From an uncultured Marinoscillum sp. (GTDB taxonomy: Bacteria > Bacteroidota > Bacteroidia > Cytophagales > MED-G16), in assembly GCA_902626505.1 (NCBI GenBank), contig CACOFQ010000012.1:1-42842 (forward strand): DNA of 42,842 nucleotides, in the 5' to 3' direction. Shown in pieces: positions 24,011 to 32,390 of this stretch. The notes beneath the pieces are model-generated. The model saw nothing but the letters and a program-made list of their open reading frames with translations. It had not been told where the DNA came from and searched no databases. Made by a program: the position numbers and the translations under genes. Within the stretch, counting starts at the first letter, position 1, and each line of letters opens with the position of its first letter.

Positions 24011-25312
24011 TTACAGATAGGAATTTATATATTCCTTAAAATTATAATAGTCTTTTATAGTAACCGATTTCTTCTCTTTATCTAAGATACTTTTAAGTTG
24101 TGATGGTATATTAAACTTAACATCAATTAAGTTTTTAATTTCATCATAGAACTTATAAAAATGTGCTGTCTCTAAAAAAATACAGTGAGAACCCAAATTA
24201 TTATTAATATATTTTTTAGCCCCTAGATAGCTGATTGCTCCATGAGGATCGCAGAGGTAATTAAAATTTTTCAAAAGATATTTTATGGTATCCATTGTCT
24301 GATAATCTGTAAAACTAAATGCATGTAATATTCCTTTCATTTTCACTAAGTCGAGATCAAAAATTTCATTTACTCTTTTAAAATTACTTGGATCACCCAC
24401 ATCCATTGCATTAGATAAAGTTTCTTTTGAATGCATTGGAGTATATACTCCAGATTTAAAATATCTCTCAACTGGATTATTAATGTTATTTGATGAAATA
24501 ATATTTTGAATGGGAAGACCTAATTCTTTAGAAACTAGAGATGAAAATAAATTCCCATAATTACCCGAAGGAATAGAAAATGAAGATTTTTCAAGATCGG
24601 ATGGCAACTGACTATAAGCAAAAAAATAATATAATGTCTGTGGTATCCATCTTGATATATTAATTGAATTTGCAGTGGTAAAATTGAAATTAGAAGTTAA
24701 ATCTTTATCTATTAAAGCATCCTTAACTATTTTCTGACAGTCATCAAATGTTCCTTTAACCTCAATTGGAAAAATATTGTCTGAGAAAGTTGATATCTGC
24801 TTTTCCTGAATATTTGATATTTTATTTTTTGGATATAAAATAAATACATCTATACCTTCTACCTTATGAAATCCACTAGCTACAGCAGCTCCAGTATCAC
24901 CAGAAGTAGCGACTAGAACTGTAACTTTCTTATTATAACCTTTTCTAATAAAATGACTAAGGCAACGAGAGGTGAATCTTGCCCCAACATCTTTAAAAGC
25001 CATTGAAGGGCCATGGAATAACTCAAGAACTGAAATGTTTTCATCAATTTTTTTTAAGGGAAATTCAAAATCAATAGAGTGTTCAATTATTTTTTTTAAA
25101 GATTGTTTATCAATTTGATTACCAATAAATTGAGAGATAACCTCCATAGAAATTTCTATTTTATCGTAATCATTCAGATTGGATATAAAGGATTTTTTTA
25201 GAGATTTAATTTCTTGAGGAAAGTATAATCCTCTATCTGGTGCTAAACCATTAAACAATGCCTCTTTAAAATTTACCTTATGATTTTTATTATTTAGACT
25301 ATAGTAATCCAT
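24011..25312 (-). CDS. thrC: Threonine synthase
   Basis: The 433-residue PLP enzyme converts O-phosphohomoserine to threonine. The N-terminal YYSLNNKNHKVNFKEALFNGLAPDRGLYFP is typical of the longer (class II) type. The PLP lysine is Lys107 in HGPSMAFKDVGARF. VATSGDTGAAVASGF forms the phosphate/substrate loop, FTTANSINISRWIPQTLYYFFAY and IPSGNYGNLF complete the active site, and LCDPHGAISYLGAKKY lies near the C-terminus. Length is normal. The start overlaps the thrB stop by one base (TAATG), so the two are cotranslated. Confidence 0.95.
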   Translation of the reverse strand: MDYYSLNNKNHKVNFKEALFNGLAPDRGLYFPQEIKSLKKSFISNLNDYDKIEISMEVISQFIGNQIDKQSLKKIIEHSIDFEFPLKKIDENISVLELFHGPSMAFKDVGARFTSRCLSHFIRKGYNKKVTVLVATSGDTGAAVASGFHKVEGIDVFILYPKNKISNIQEKQISTFSDNIFPIEVKGTFDDCQKIVKDALIDKDLTSNFNFTTANSINISRWIPQTLYYFFAYSQLPSDLEKSSFSIPSGNYGNLFSSLVSKELGLPIQNIISSNNINNPVERYFKSGVYTPMHSKETLSNAMDVGDPSNFKRVNEIFDLDLVKMKGILHAFSFTDYQTMDTIKYLLKNFNYLCDPHGAISYLGAKKYINNNLGSHCIFLETAHFYKFYDEIKNLIDVKFNIPSQLKSILDKEKKSVTIKDYYNFKEYINSYL

Positions 25313-26241
25313 TATATAGAGTCAATAATTTTAATTCCATCTGAACTAATTTTAGAGACATAAGTCGAAAAGTCAATATTTGTTTCTTTATATATTTTTT
25401 TAACTTCTATATCAATTTTAATCGCATCATCCTTCCCTTTAGTTATTGCAAATATCGAAGGGCCTGAACCTGATATTGAACAACCTAAAGCACCTAACTC
25501 AATACACTTATTTTTAACTTTATCGAAAGAAGGAATTAATTTTTTTCTATGCTTTTCAATCACATTATCAACTAGAGATAATCGAAGAAGATCATAATTT
25601 GATGTGTGGAGAGCATGAACTAAGGCACCAAAATTAGCAACTTGTTTAGTCATTGAACTTAACTCAATTTTACTAGGTAAAATCTCTCTAGAATATGATG
25701 TTTTTACTTCAATTTTAGGGTTAATAACAAAACAAAATAAATCATTAGGTATAGGGAGTGAAATTATATTTTCTTCTTCAACTGATTTCACCATAATTAG
25801 TCCACCTAACAAGGCTGGAGCTACGTTATCTGGATGTTCAGACAAACTAGAAATACCCTCACCTATCATTGCATATTTAATAAGTTGCTTTGTTGTTAGG
25901 GGGTCTCCAAGAAGTTTATTTATACCGAAAACACTACCTGCAGCATTTGATCCGCTACTTCCTATTCCACTACCCGGTATAATATTCTTTTTTATTTCTA
26001 TGTCGAATCCACAATTAGGTTTTAGGTCCTGTATTAATTTTTCTGCAGATACAGTAGCAACATTTTTTTGTGAATCAATTGGAACAGGATATCCCTCAAC
26101 TTTAGTAATTCTTACCCCTATATTTTTTGACTTTGAGATTGTCATTTCATCCCCGAGAGATTCAATAGGGAAACCTAAAATATCAAATCCACAAGCAACA
26201 TTAGATACAGTTGCAGGAGAAAAAATTTTAATTTTATTCAT
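25312..26241 (-). CDS. thrB: Homoserine kinase (GHMP family)
   Basis: The 309-residue kinase phosphorylates homoserine, giving the substrate of ThrC. The start IKIFSPATVSNVACGFDILGF is the homoserine kinase N-terminus. The GHMP ATP loop is IPGSGIGSSGSNAAGSVFG (about residues 88-106), GEGISSLSEHPDNVAPALLGG follows, and the C-terminal GALGCSISGSGPSIFAI closes the active site. It ends on the thrC start (TAATG). The fused aspartokinase-homoserine dehydrogenase gene (thrA) that usually precedes thrB in Bacteroidota is not here; instead a YqaA-like gene lies 25 bases upstream. Confidence 0.95.
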   Translation of the reverse strand: MNKIKIFSPATVSNVACGFDILGFPIESLGDEMTISKSKNIGVRITKVEGYPVPIDSQKNVATVSAEKLIQDLKPNCGFDIEIKKNIIPGSGIGSSGSNAAGSVFGINKLLGDPLTTKQLIKYAMIGEGISSLSEHPDNVAPALLGGLIMVKSVEEENIISLPIPNDLFCFVINPKIEVKTSYSREILPSKIELSSMTKQVANFGALVHALHTSNYDLLRLSLVDNVIEKHRKKLIPSFDKVKNKCIELGALGCSISGSGPSIFAITKGKDDAIKIDIEVKKIYKETNIDFSTYVSKISSDGIKIIDSI

Positions 26242-26266
26242 ATCAACGAATTTAAGAATTCTTTAA

Positions 26267-26716
26267 TTAAAATAGAGAGATACCCCAGTAAGTTAGAATT
26301 GCCCAAACGACATATCTAAAAACCTTGCCAACTAACATATAGATACTAACCAAAAAAAAATTAGTTCTAAAAAAACCCAATGCTATGGCTATTGGATCAC
26401 CAAAAACAGGAGTCCAAGATAAAAGAGCAAGAATACCACCATATCTATCAACTCTTTTTTTTAGTTGTAAAATTGTATTTTTTTTTATCCTAAAATATTT
26501 TTCTATAAAATTCCAATTCCCTAACATTCCTATAGCATAGCTGCTAAGACCCCCTAACCAATTCCCTAAGGATGCAACTCCTAATGATAAAGAAAGGTCA
26601 TAGTTATTTGCAATCAATATACTTAGAACAATTTCTGAACTTAAAGGTATTATTGATGCAGCAAGAAACGATGCTATAAATAATCCTATATATCCCCATT
26701 CGGCTAAAAACTCCAT
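26267..26716 (-). CDS. YqaA-like small DedA-related membrane protein
   Basis: This 149-residue protein starts at ATG 26716; a TTG two codons earlier is less likely. It has an N-terminal re-entrant/hydrophobic start (GYIGLFIASFLAASIIPLSSE), a GNWLGGLSSYAIG motif, the DedA/SNARE-associated stretch RYGGILALLSWTPVFGDPIAIALGFFR, and a hydrophobic C-terminus. YqaA-type proteins are short relatives of DedA lipid-transporting membrane proteins, but their function is not known. It lies 25 bases upstream of thrB in the same direction and could be cotranscribed with it. On the other side it is divergent from the Bax-inhibitor-like gene (70 bases between starts). Confidence 0.85.
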   Translation of the reverse strand: MEFLAEWGYIGLFIASFLAASIIPLSSEIVLSILIANNYDLSLSLGVASLGNWLGGLSSYAIGMLGNWNFIEKYFRIKKNTILQLKKRVDRYGGILALLSWTPVFGDPIAIALGFFRTNFFLVSIYMLVGKVFRYVVWAILTYWGISLF

Positions 26717-26786
26717 TATCAAATTTAACCTAGTTAAGAATATAATTATTAATTCTGATTATTATCTTTAACTAAATATTAAAAAA

Positions 26787-27533
26787 ATGAACAATCAACA
26801 TCTATCATACAGATCAGGAAACCCTGTTCTTACATCTAAAGCATTTAGTATAAAATCCGACTATTCTGAAAAAATGACAATAGAAGGTACAGTGAATAAA
26901 ACTTTTTTATTATTATTTCTTGTAATGGGTTCAGGTTATTTTGCATGGACTAATTTATACGCCTCCTTGTATTTATTATTACCTGCAACAATTCTTTCAC
27001 TTGTTTTTATGCTTGTAATAATTTTTAACAAAAAAATGATAAGTTATTTAGCTCCTTTATATGCTATTTCTCAAGGTATAGTTATGGGAATGTTTTCCTA
27101 TTATTTTAATACATTATATGAAGGAATAGCTATAACTGCAATATCTTATACATTTTGTATTTTATTTGGGTTACTTTCAATTTATAGACTTGGATTGATT
27201 AAAGCAACTGAAAATTTCAAACTTGGAGTTGGTGCTGCTACATCAGGTATTTTTATGCTTTATATTATCAATCTTGCAATGAGTTTTTTTGGTACAGGTA
27301 TTCCACTAATGGATATCACTAATTCTTCTATGGCAAGTATAGGATTTAGCGTTTTTGTAATAATAATAGCTGCTATGAATCTTGTTGTTGATTTTGACTT
27401 TATCGAAGAAGGAGCAGAAAAAGGAGCACCTAAATACATGGAATGGTATGGAGCATTTGGATTAATGGTAACACTAATATGGTTATATTTAGAGATATTA
27501 AAGCTTTTAGCAAAAATGAATTCTAGAAAATAA
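26787..27533 (+). CDS. Bax inhibitor-1/YccA family membrane protein
   Basis: The 248-residue protein has seven hydrophobic segments after a hydrophilic N-terminus (NNQHLSYRSGNPVLTSKAF). Family marks are SQGIVMGMFSYYF in the middle and the C-terminal DFDFIEEGAEKGAPKYMEWYGAFGLMVTLIWLYLEILKLL, split by the acidic residues believed to sense pH or calcium. Members form pH-sensitive calcium leaks in the cytoplasmic membrane (BsYetJ) or modulate FtsH proteolysis (YccA). This protein belongs to the longer YccA/YetJ-like form with the MEWYGAFGL ending. It has its own upstream region and no clear partner. Confidence 0.9.
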   Translation: MNNQHLSYRSGNPVLTSKAFSIKSDYSEKMTIEGTVNKTFLLLFLVMGSGYFAWTNLYASLYLLLPATILSLVFMLVIIFNKKMISYLAPLYAISQGIVMGMFSYYFNTLYEGIAITAISYTFCILFGLLSIYRLGLIKATENFKLGVGAATSGIFMLYIINLAMSFFGTGIPLMDITNSSMASIGFSVFVIIIAAMNLVVDFDFIEEGAEKGAPKYMEWYGAFGLMVTLIWLYLEILKLLAKMNSRK

Positions 27534-27606
27534 AAATTTATTGTTTTAATAATTTATTAGATAAAAGATATCATTCAACTAAAAACATAATTAACCAAAA
27601 AAACAT

Positions 27607-30381
27607 ATGAAAAAATTCTTATTCATTGTAATATCATTATTATCAACTAACATAAATGCACAAAAAAAAGTTTTAGATCATAATGATTTTGATATCTGGA
27701 ATAGAATCCAAAATTCAGTTATAGACTCAAAAGGAGATTATATAATGTATTCAATTCAAACAGGTGAAAAAGACAGTCATCTAAAGATTAAAGACACAAA
27801 CAGCAATTTAATATTTGAGCATGAACGATCAGAAAGAGGTCGATTTACTTACAATTCAGAATTCGCAGTTTTCACAATTAAAGCCTGGAAAGATAGTATC
27901 AAAGAAATGAAAAGGGAAAAGGTCAAAAAAGATAAAATGCCAAAAGATTCAATTGGTATTTATAATATGAGCAATGGATCCTTAGATAAAATTGCGAATA
28001 TAAAGTCTTTCAAGCTACCTGAAAAATGGTCGGGATATATTGGCTATACTTATGAAAGTGTGTCAAAAAAAGATACCACTAAAAAGAAATTGAAAAAGAA
28101 AATAAAGAAAGCCAGCTCAAAAAATGGATATCCGTTAGTAATTCATAATTTAAATACCGGAGAGAAAGATACTATTCCATATGTTACCAGTTATTCTTTT
28201 GCAAAAGAGGCAGAGATATTATCCTATATTACTACGGGAATTGATGACTCAATAAATGCGGGAGTTTATGTAATAAATCTAAAAAAATACGATTCAAAAA
28301 ATATATTTCAATCACATAATAAAACAAAATATTTTAAACTGACAGTAAGTGATAACGGAAATAATATTGCTTTTATTATTGATGCCGACTCATCAAAATC
28401 ATATCATAGAGATAATGAACTTTTTATTTGGAACCAATCCCTAGATAAAGCAAAATTAGTTGCAAACACCAAAATTTCTCCTGATGGGTACAGAGTCTCT
28501 TCAGATGGTACGGTTTCGTTTTCAAAAGACGAAAGTAAATTATATTTTGGCCTAGCATTACCTGAAATATATCAAGATACTTCTCTGTTAGATGAAGAAA
28601 TTGTAAACGTAGAAGTATGGAGTTATGACGAACCTAGATTATATACAATTCAAGAAATGCAGCTAAAAAATGATAAAAGAAAATCATTTCAATCTGTATA
28701 CCATTTAAAAGAAGATAAAATAATTCAAATTGCTAATAAAGAGTTTCCAAGAGCATTATTATCTGATGAAGGAAATGGAGATCATGCTTTGATTAGTACA
28801 ACAGAACCCTATCAATTAAGTTCACAGTGGACTGGTCAATTTTCAAAAAATGATTTAAAAGTTATTAATATTAATAACGGCATATCTAAAATTGCAATTC
28901 TAGGTAATCCAAGTACTGCAAGATTAAGTCCAAAAGGAAAGTATGCATATGGCTACAATCAATATGATAGTACTTGGTATACCTATAATATTGAAACCTC
29001 AAAATATACTGAACTAACTAAAGGAAAAGTATTTTATAATGAACTTAGCGATTATCCAGACTTTCCAAGGTCATACGGTTCAGCAGGATGGACAAAAGAT
29101 GATAAGACCATATTTATTTATGATAGATATGATATATGGGAATTTAACCCAAGAAGTGGAGATGGCAAACGCCTAACAAGAGGTAGAGAAATTAAAACAT
29201 CATTTAGATACATTAAATTAGATCCAGAAGAAAGATTCATCCAGACCTCAGATAAAATAATAATGGCAACATTTAATGAGATCTCAAAAAATGGAGGATA
29301 TTTCGAATATAACCATAAAAAAAATTCTGGAAAAGATTTAATTAATGGACCATACAGATATTCTAGACCCATAAAAGCTAGGATAAACGATAAAATAATT
29401 TATACAAAACAATCATTTCAAAAATTTCCCGATATTATAGCTTCTGACTTAAGTTTTAAAGAAAATAAAAAAATTAGTAATGTAAATCCACAACAAATAA
29501 ATTATAACTGGGGCACAGCTGAGCTTGTTAATTGGACCTCATTAGATGGTTTACCATTGACTGGTATTTTGGTCAAACCAGAAAATTTTGATCCGAATAA
29601 AAAATATCCAATGATCGTTAACTTTTATGAAAAAAGCTCTAACGGTTTACATAGACACATTGCACCTTCTCCAGGAAGATCAACAATTAATTATAGTTTT
29701 TATACAAGCAGAGGATATCTTATTTTTAATCCTGATGTTTATTATAGAGTTGGTTATCCAGGTGAAAGCGCATTTAATTGTGTTATACCTGGAATTACTT
29801 CTCTAATTGAAAAAGGATTTGTAGATGAAGATAATATTGGGGTTCAAGGTCATAGTTGGGGTGGATATCAAATTGCATATTTAGTTACTAAAACAGATAT
29901 ATTTAAAGCTGCAGAATCTGGAGCTCCAGTTGTAAATATGATTAGTGCTTTTGGAGGAATAAGATGGGATACGGGTCTAAGTAGGCAATTTCAATATGAA
30001 CATACACAAAGTAGAATTGGTGGAACACCATGGGAATACCCTCAAAGATATTTTGAAAACTCTCCTATTTATAACATTGATAAAATTAACACACCACTTC
30101 TTATAATGCATAATGATAAAGACGGACATGTTCCTTGGTATCAAGGAATAGAATTCTTCGTTAGTTTAAGGAGACTAGGCAAGCCATCTTGGTTATTAAA
30201 TTATAATGGTGGTCGTCACTGGCCTCTGAAGATGCAGAATAGAAAAGACTTTAATATAAGAATGCAACAATTTTTTGATCATTACCTAAAAGGTAGTGCA
30301 AAACCAATGTGGATGGTTCGAGGTGTACCAGCGATTGAAAAAGGTATTAACCAAGGATATGAATTACTTGATAATAATTAA
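27607..30381 (+). CDS. S9 family (prolyl-oligopeptidase-like) exported peptidase
   Basis: The 924-residue protein has a signal peptide (to about residue 19, INAQ), a long beta-propeller-like region (about residues 25-630) with repeated beta strands, and a C-terminal alpha/beta-hydrolase domain. The catalytic triad is visible: Ser750 in VQGHSWGGYQ, Asp839 in HNDKDGHVPW and His871 in GGRHWP. The GHSWGG form and length match the large exported S9 peptidases common in Bacteroidota, which cleave oligopeptides in the periplasm. No type IX tail is present. It stands alone, 73 bases after the Bax-inhibitor-like gene, and precedes a tRNA on the other strand. Confidence 0.92.
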   Translation: MKKFLFIVISLLSTNINAQKKVLDHNDFDIWNRIQNSVIDSKGDYIMYSIQTGEKDSHLKIKDTNSNLIFEHERSERGRFTYNSEFAVFTIKAWKDSIKEMKREKVKKDKMPKDSIGIYNMSNGSLDKIANIKSFKLPEKWSGYIGYTYESVSKKDTTKKKLKKKIKKASSKNGYPLVIHNLNTGEKDTIPYVTSYSFAKEAEILSYITTGIDDSINAGVYVINLKKYDSKNIFQSHNKTKYFKLTVSDNGNNIAFIIDADSSKSYHRDNELFIWNQSLDKAKLVANTKISPDGYRVSSDGTVSFSKDESKLYFGLALPEIYQDTSLLDEEIVNVEVWSYDEPRLYTIQEMQLKNDKRKSFQSVYHLKEDKIIQIANKEFPRALLSDEGNGDHALISTTEPYQLSSQWTGQFSKNDLKVININNGISKIAILGNPSTARLSPKGKYAYGYNQYDSTWYTYNIETSKYTELTKGKVFYNELSDYPDFPRSYGSAGWTKDDKTIFIYDRYDIWEFNPRSGDGKRLTRGREIKTSFRYIKLDPEERFIQTSDKIIMATFNEISKNGGYFEYNHKKNSGKDLINGPYRYSRPIKARINDKIIYTKQSFQKFPDIIASDLSFKENKKISNVNPQQINYNWGTAELVNWTSLDGLPLTGILVKPENFDPNKKYPMIVNFYEKSSNGLHRHIAPSPGRSTINYSFYTSRGYLIFNPDVYYRVGYPGESAFNCVIPGITSLIEKGFVDEDNIGVQGHSWGGYQIAYLVTKTDIFKAAESGAPVVNMISAFGGIRWDTGLSRQFQYEHTQSRIGGTPWEYPQRYFENSPIYNIDKINTPLLIMHNDKDGHVPWYQGIEFFVSLRRLGKPSWLLNYNGGRHWPLKMQNRKDFNIRMQQFFDHYLKGSAKPMWMVRGVPAIEKGINQGYELLDNN

Positions 30382-30407
30382 TAAAATTATTATTAAAACT
30401 TAAAAAG

Positions 30408-30481
30408 TGGAGCCAGAGGGAGTCGAACCCTCGACCTCTTGACTGCCAGTCAAGCACTCTAGCCAGCTGAGCTATGGCCCC
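30408..30481 (-). tRNA. tRNA-Ala, anticodon GGC
   Basis: On the minus strand the 74-base sequence folds into a complete cloverleaf: acceptor GGGGCCA/TGGCTCC (one G-U pair), D arm AGCTCAGCTGGCTAGAGT, anticodon stem CTTGA/TCAAG with loop CTGGCAG (anticodon GGC, alanine), and T arm with GGTTCGACTCC. The discriminator is A (30408), and CCA is not encoded. It lies between the S9 peptidase and a NTF2-like lipoprotein. Confidence 0.97.
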
Positions 30482-30492
30482 CCTGGTATTAA

Positions 30493-31005
30493 TTATTTAA
30501 GAACATCTCTCTTGAACTGAGACCATTCCTGAATTTTACCATCAACTATATGATAAAATTCATAAAATACCTCAGCTTCCAATTCGGATTCTGGATTAGT
30601 ATGAGTAGATGTAAATTGAGCATTGACCCAATCACCCTCAACAGAAGTTACAGCTAATGAAAATGCATAATCAGTATTCCATGTATACTCATTACCATCT
30701 TGATCTTCAACCTCAGATACCCATGTTTTAATTAAATCAACAAACTCTTGAGGACCAGATGCAACTCTACCATCTGCAAACTTCATTTCTGCCTCATCAG
30801 CAACAAATGTTTTTATGGTTTCATAGTCAAGCTCTGCCCAAGCCTTGTCTATTTGATTAAAGATTTCAACAGCTGACTGCTGACCAATTGTAACTTGCCC
30901 ATCAAATCCATCAATAAATCCATTAGCAATGGTTTCACATTCTTGATTTGAAGATGTACATGATGTAAAAAATAAAATTGATAATATGTAAATAATTTTT
31001 TTCAT
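30493..31005 (-). CDS. NTF2/SnoaL-like lipoprotein
   Basis: The 170-residue lipoprotein (lipobox FFTSC, Cys16) has one NTF2-like domain, residues about 45-165. It shows AVEIFNQIDKAWAELDYETIKTFVADEAEMKFADG, a turn-rich stretch around YTWNTDYAFSLAVTSVEGDW and the final VFYEFYHIVDGKIQEWSQF. Such domains bind small molecules or catalyse isomerisation; no active-site set is recognisable. It is the second NTF2-type lipoprotein in the window (compare 23156-23944) but has no second domain. It begins 61 bases from the NlpC/P60 gene stop on the same strand. Confidence 0.8.
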   Translation of the reverse strand: MKKIIYILSILFFTSCTSSNQECETIANGFIDGFDGQVTIGQQSAVEIFNQIDKAWAELDYETIKTFVADEAEMKFADGRVASGPQEFVDLIKTWVSEVEDQDGNEYTWNTDYAFSLAVTSVEGDWVNAQFTSTHTNPESELEAEVFYEFYHIVDGKIQEWSQFKRDVLK

Positions 31006-31066
31006 AATTTAAGTTTTAGTTTTTTTTGAAATTATATTAATTAAGATTATTAAAAAAATATTTTGT

Positions 31067-31531
31067 TTAAAATACTCTCTTAATTTTTCTAATTCTTTTG
31101 AGGTAATAATCTTTTATTAGTTGCGTTTCAACAACTCCTCTTGATGATGAAGCATGAATGAAATTTATATCTGAGGATGAATTATGTTTAGACACTAATC
31201 CAACATGAGTAACTTTTCTTTTACTTTTTCCAAAAGCAAAAAAAACTAAATCCCCTTCTCTTGATTTTTTTAATGAAACTTTTTTACCTAAATCAATTTG
31301 CTGTGAAGTAGTTCTAGGAATTTTCATCCCTATTGATTCAAAAGATCTCACTAGTAACCCAGAGCAATCAATTCCATTATTATCATTTCCACCCCATTTA
31401 TAAGGAGTTCCAATATAAGTTCTTGCTTCACCAATTATAGATTTAATGTTTCTGCTTTTCGTTATTTTTTTTTGGGATATGCAACCAGAAAATAAGAAAC
31501 TAATTATAATATAAAATATTATCTTTCTCAT
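31067..31531 (-). CDS. NlpC/P60 family cell-wall hydrolase lipoprotein
   Basis: The 154-residue lipoprotein (Cys17, FLFSGC) has a single NlpC/P60 (C40) domain. The catalytic Cys56 lies in NGIDCSGLLVR, His109 in VTHVGLV and the third residue is His126 in FIHASSS. YIGTPYKWGG and IPRTTSQQIDLGKKV are further family marks. These enzymes cut peptide cross-bridges of peptidoglycan (gamma-D-Glu-diaminopimelate bonds). It starts inside the 3' end of the methyltransferase gene (4-base overlap), so the two are probably one transcript. Confidence 0.92.
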   Translation of the reverse strand: MRKIIFYIIISFLFSGCISQKKITKSRNIKSIIGEARTYIGTPYKWGGNDNNGIDCSGLLVRSFESIGMKIPRTTSQQIDLGKKVSLKKSREGDLVFFAFGKSKRKVTHVGLVSKHNSSSDINFIHASSSRGVVETQLIKDYYLKRIRKIKRVF

Positions 31532-32301
31532 TTCTCTAAAATAAAAAATAAATCTAAATTTTTTGGGTTATCATCTTCTAGAATATAATCATTAGTTGAT
31601 ATTGAAGAAACAAGAGATGAGTCATTATACTCAAGTTTATTTCTATTTATCCTATTCAAAAACTCATATGGAATTCTATATAAAAAATTTGGCAAATATT
31701 TTTCTAAATTTAAAATATCAAGTCTTTTAAATTTCATTACTGAATTTTTATTCTCTTTATAATATTTTTTTACTCTATCATTTCCTGATATTCCCTTAAT
31801 AATAATTTTATCAAAATTACGTGAGACTAACTCTTTTAATTCCTCTGATGTATATTCTCTTACATGCCATGGGTTTCTCGTCAGAGTCATTTTAATATTT
31901 GGAGTAGAAATTAATGCTTTTCCTCCTGGTTTAAGAATTCTGTATATTTCCTCGATAAATAACTTATCATTTTTTATATGTTCGATAACCTGAAATGAAA
32001 TTAAAGTATCAAATGAGTTATCATTAATATTTTTAAATGGAGGGAATGATGAAGATATAAATGTATGATCAGGATATTTTTTTGATAGCTTATCAGTTAA
32101 TTCTGAAATTTTATCAATAGCAGTAAAAGATTTTGATTTCTTTAAAATTATATCAATACCTCTTCCTTCCCCACAACCAAGCTCCAATACATTACCATAA
32201 ATATATTTTACAGCAAATAAATAAGCACTAAGAAGTCTATGGTGTAAAGGATTATCAGAAACTAATTTATCAGAGGTTATCTCAGTTGTATAAATAGACA
32301 T
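31528..32301 (-). CDS. Class I SAM-dependent methyltransferase
   Basis: The 257-residue protein carries the Rossmann methyltransferase motif VLELGCGEGRGIDII (residues 38-52), the motif II acidic AIDKI, and FDTLISFQVIEHIKNDKLFIEEIYRILKPGGKALISTPN as the post-motif core. The Glu/His pattern and the length resemble methyltransferase family 11. The substrate cannot be read from the sequence; small-molecule or polysaccharide/lipid methylation is possible. Its last 4 bases overlap the start of the cell-wall hydrolase gene. It is divergent from the DUF5107-TPR gene (89 bases). Confidence 0.88.
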   Translation of the reverse strand: MSIYTTEITSDKLVSDNPLHHRLLSAYLFAVKYIYGNVLELGCGEGRGIDIILKKSKSFTAIDKISELTDKLSKKYPDHTFISSSFPPFKNINDNSFDTLISFQVIEHIKNDKLFIEEIYRILKPGGKALISTPNIKMTLTRNPWHVREYTSEELKELVSRNFDKIIIKGISGNDRVKKYYKENKNSVMKFKRLDILNLEKYLPNFLYRIPYEFLNRINRNKLEYNDSSLVSSISTNDYILEDDNPKNLDLFFILEK

Positions 32302-32390
32302 TGTGTAAATTTAATATGAAATGATTTCTTAATAATAAATCTAATTAAATGATTAAAAATCTCTTAAATAAATATTTTGTATATTATTAA

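Noticed and set aside
26720-26727. TAAATTTG on the minus strand before the YqaA-like gene
   Set aside because: Too close to the chosen ATG (26716) to drive a translatable message unless the start is further in.
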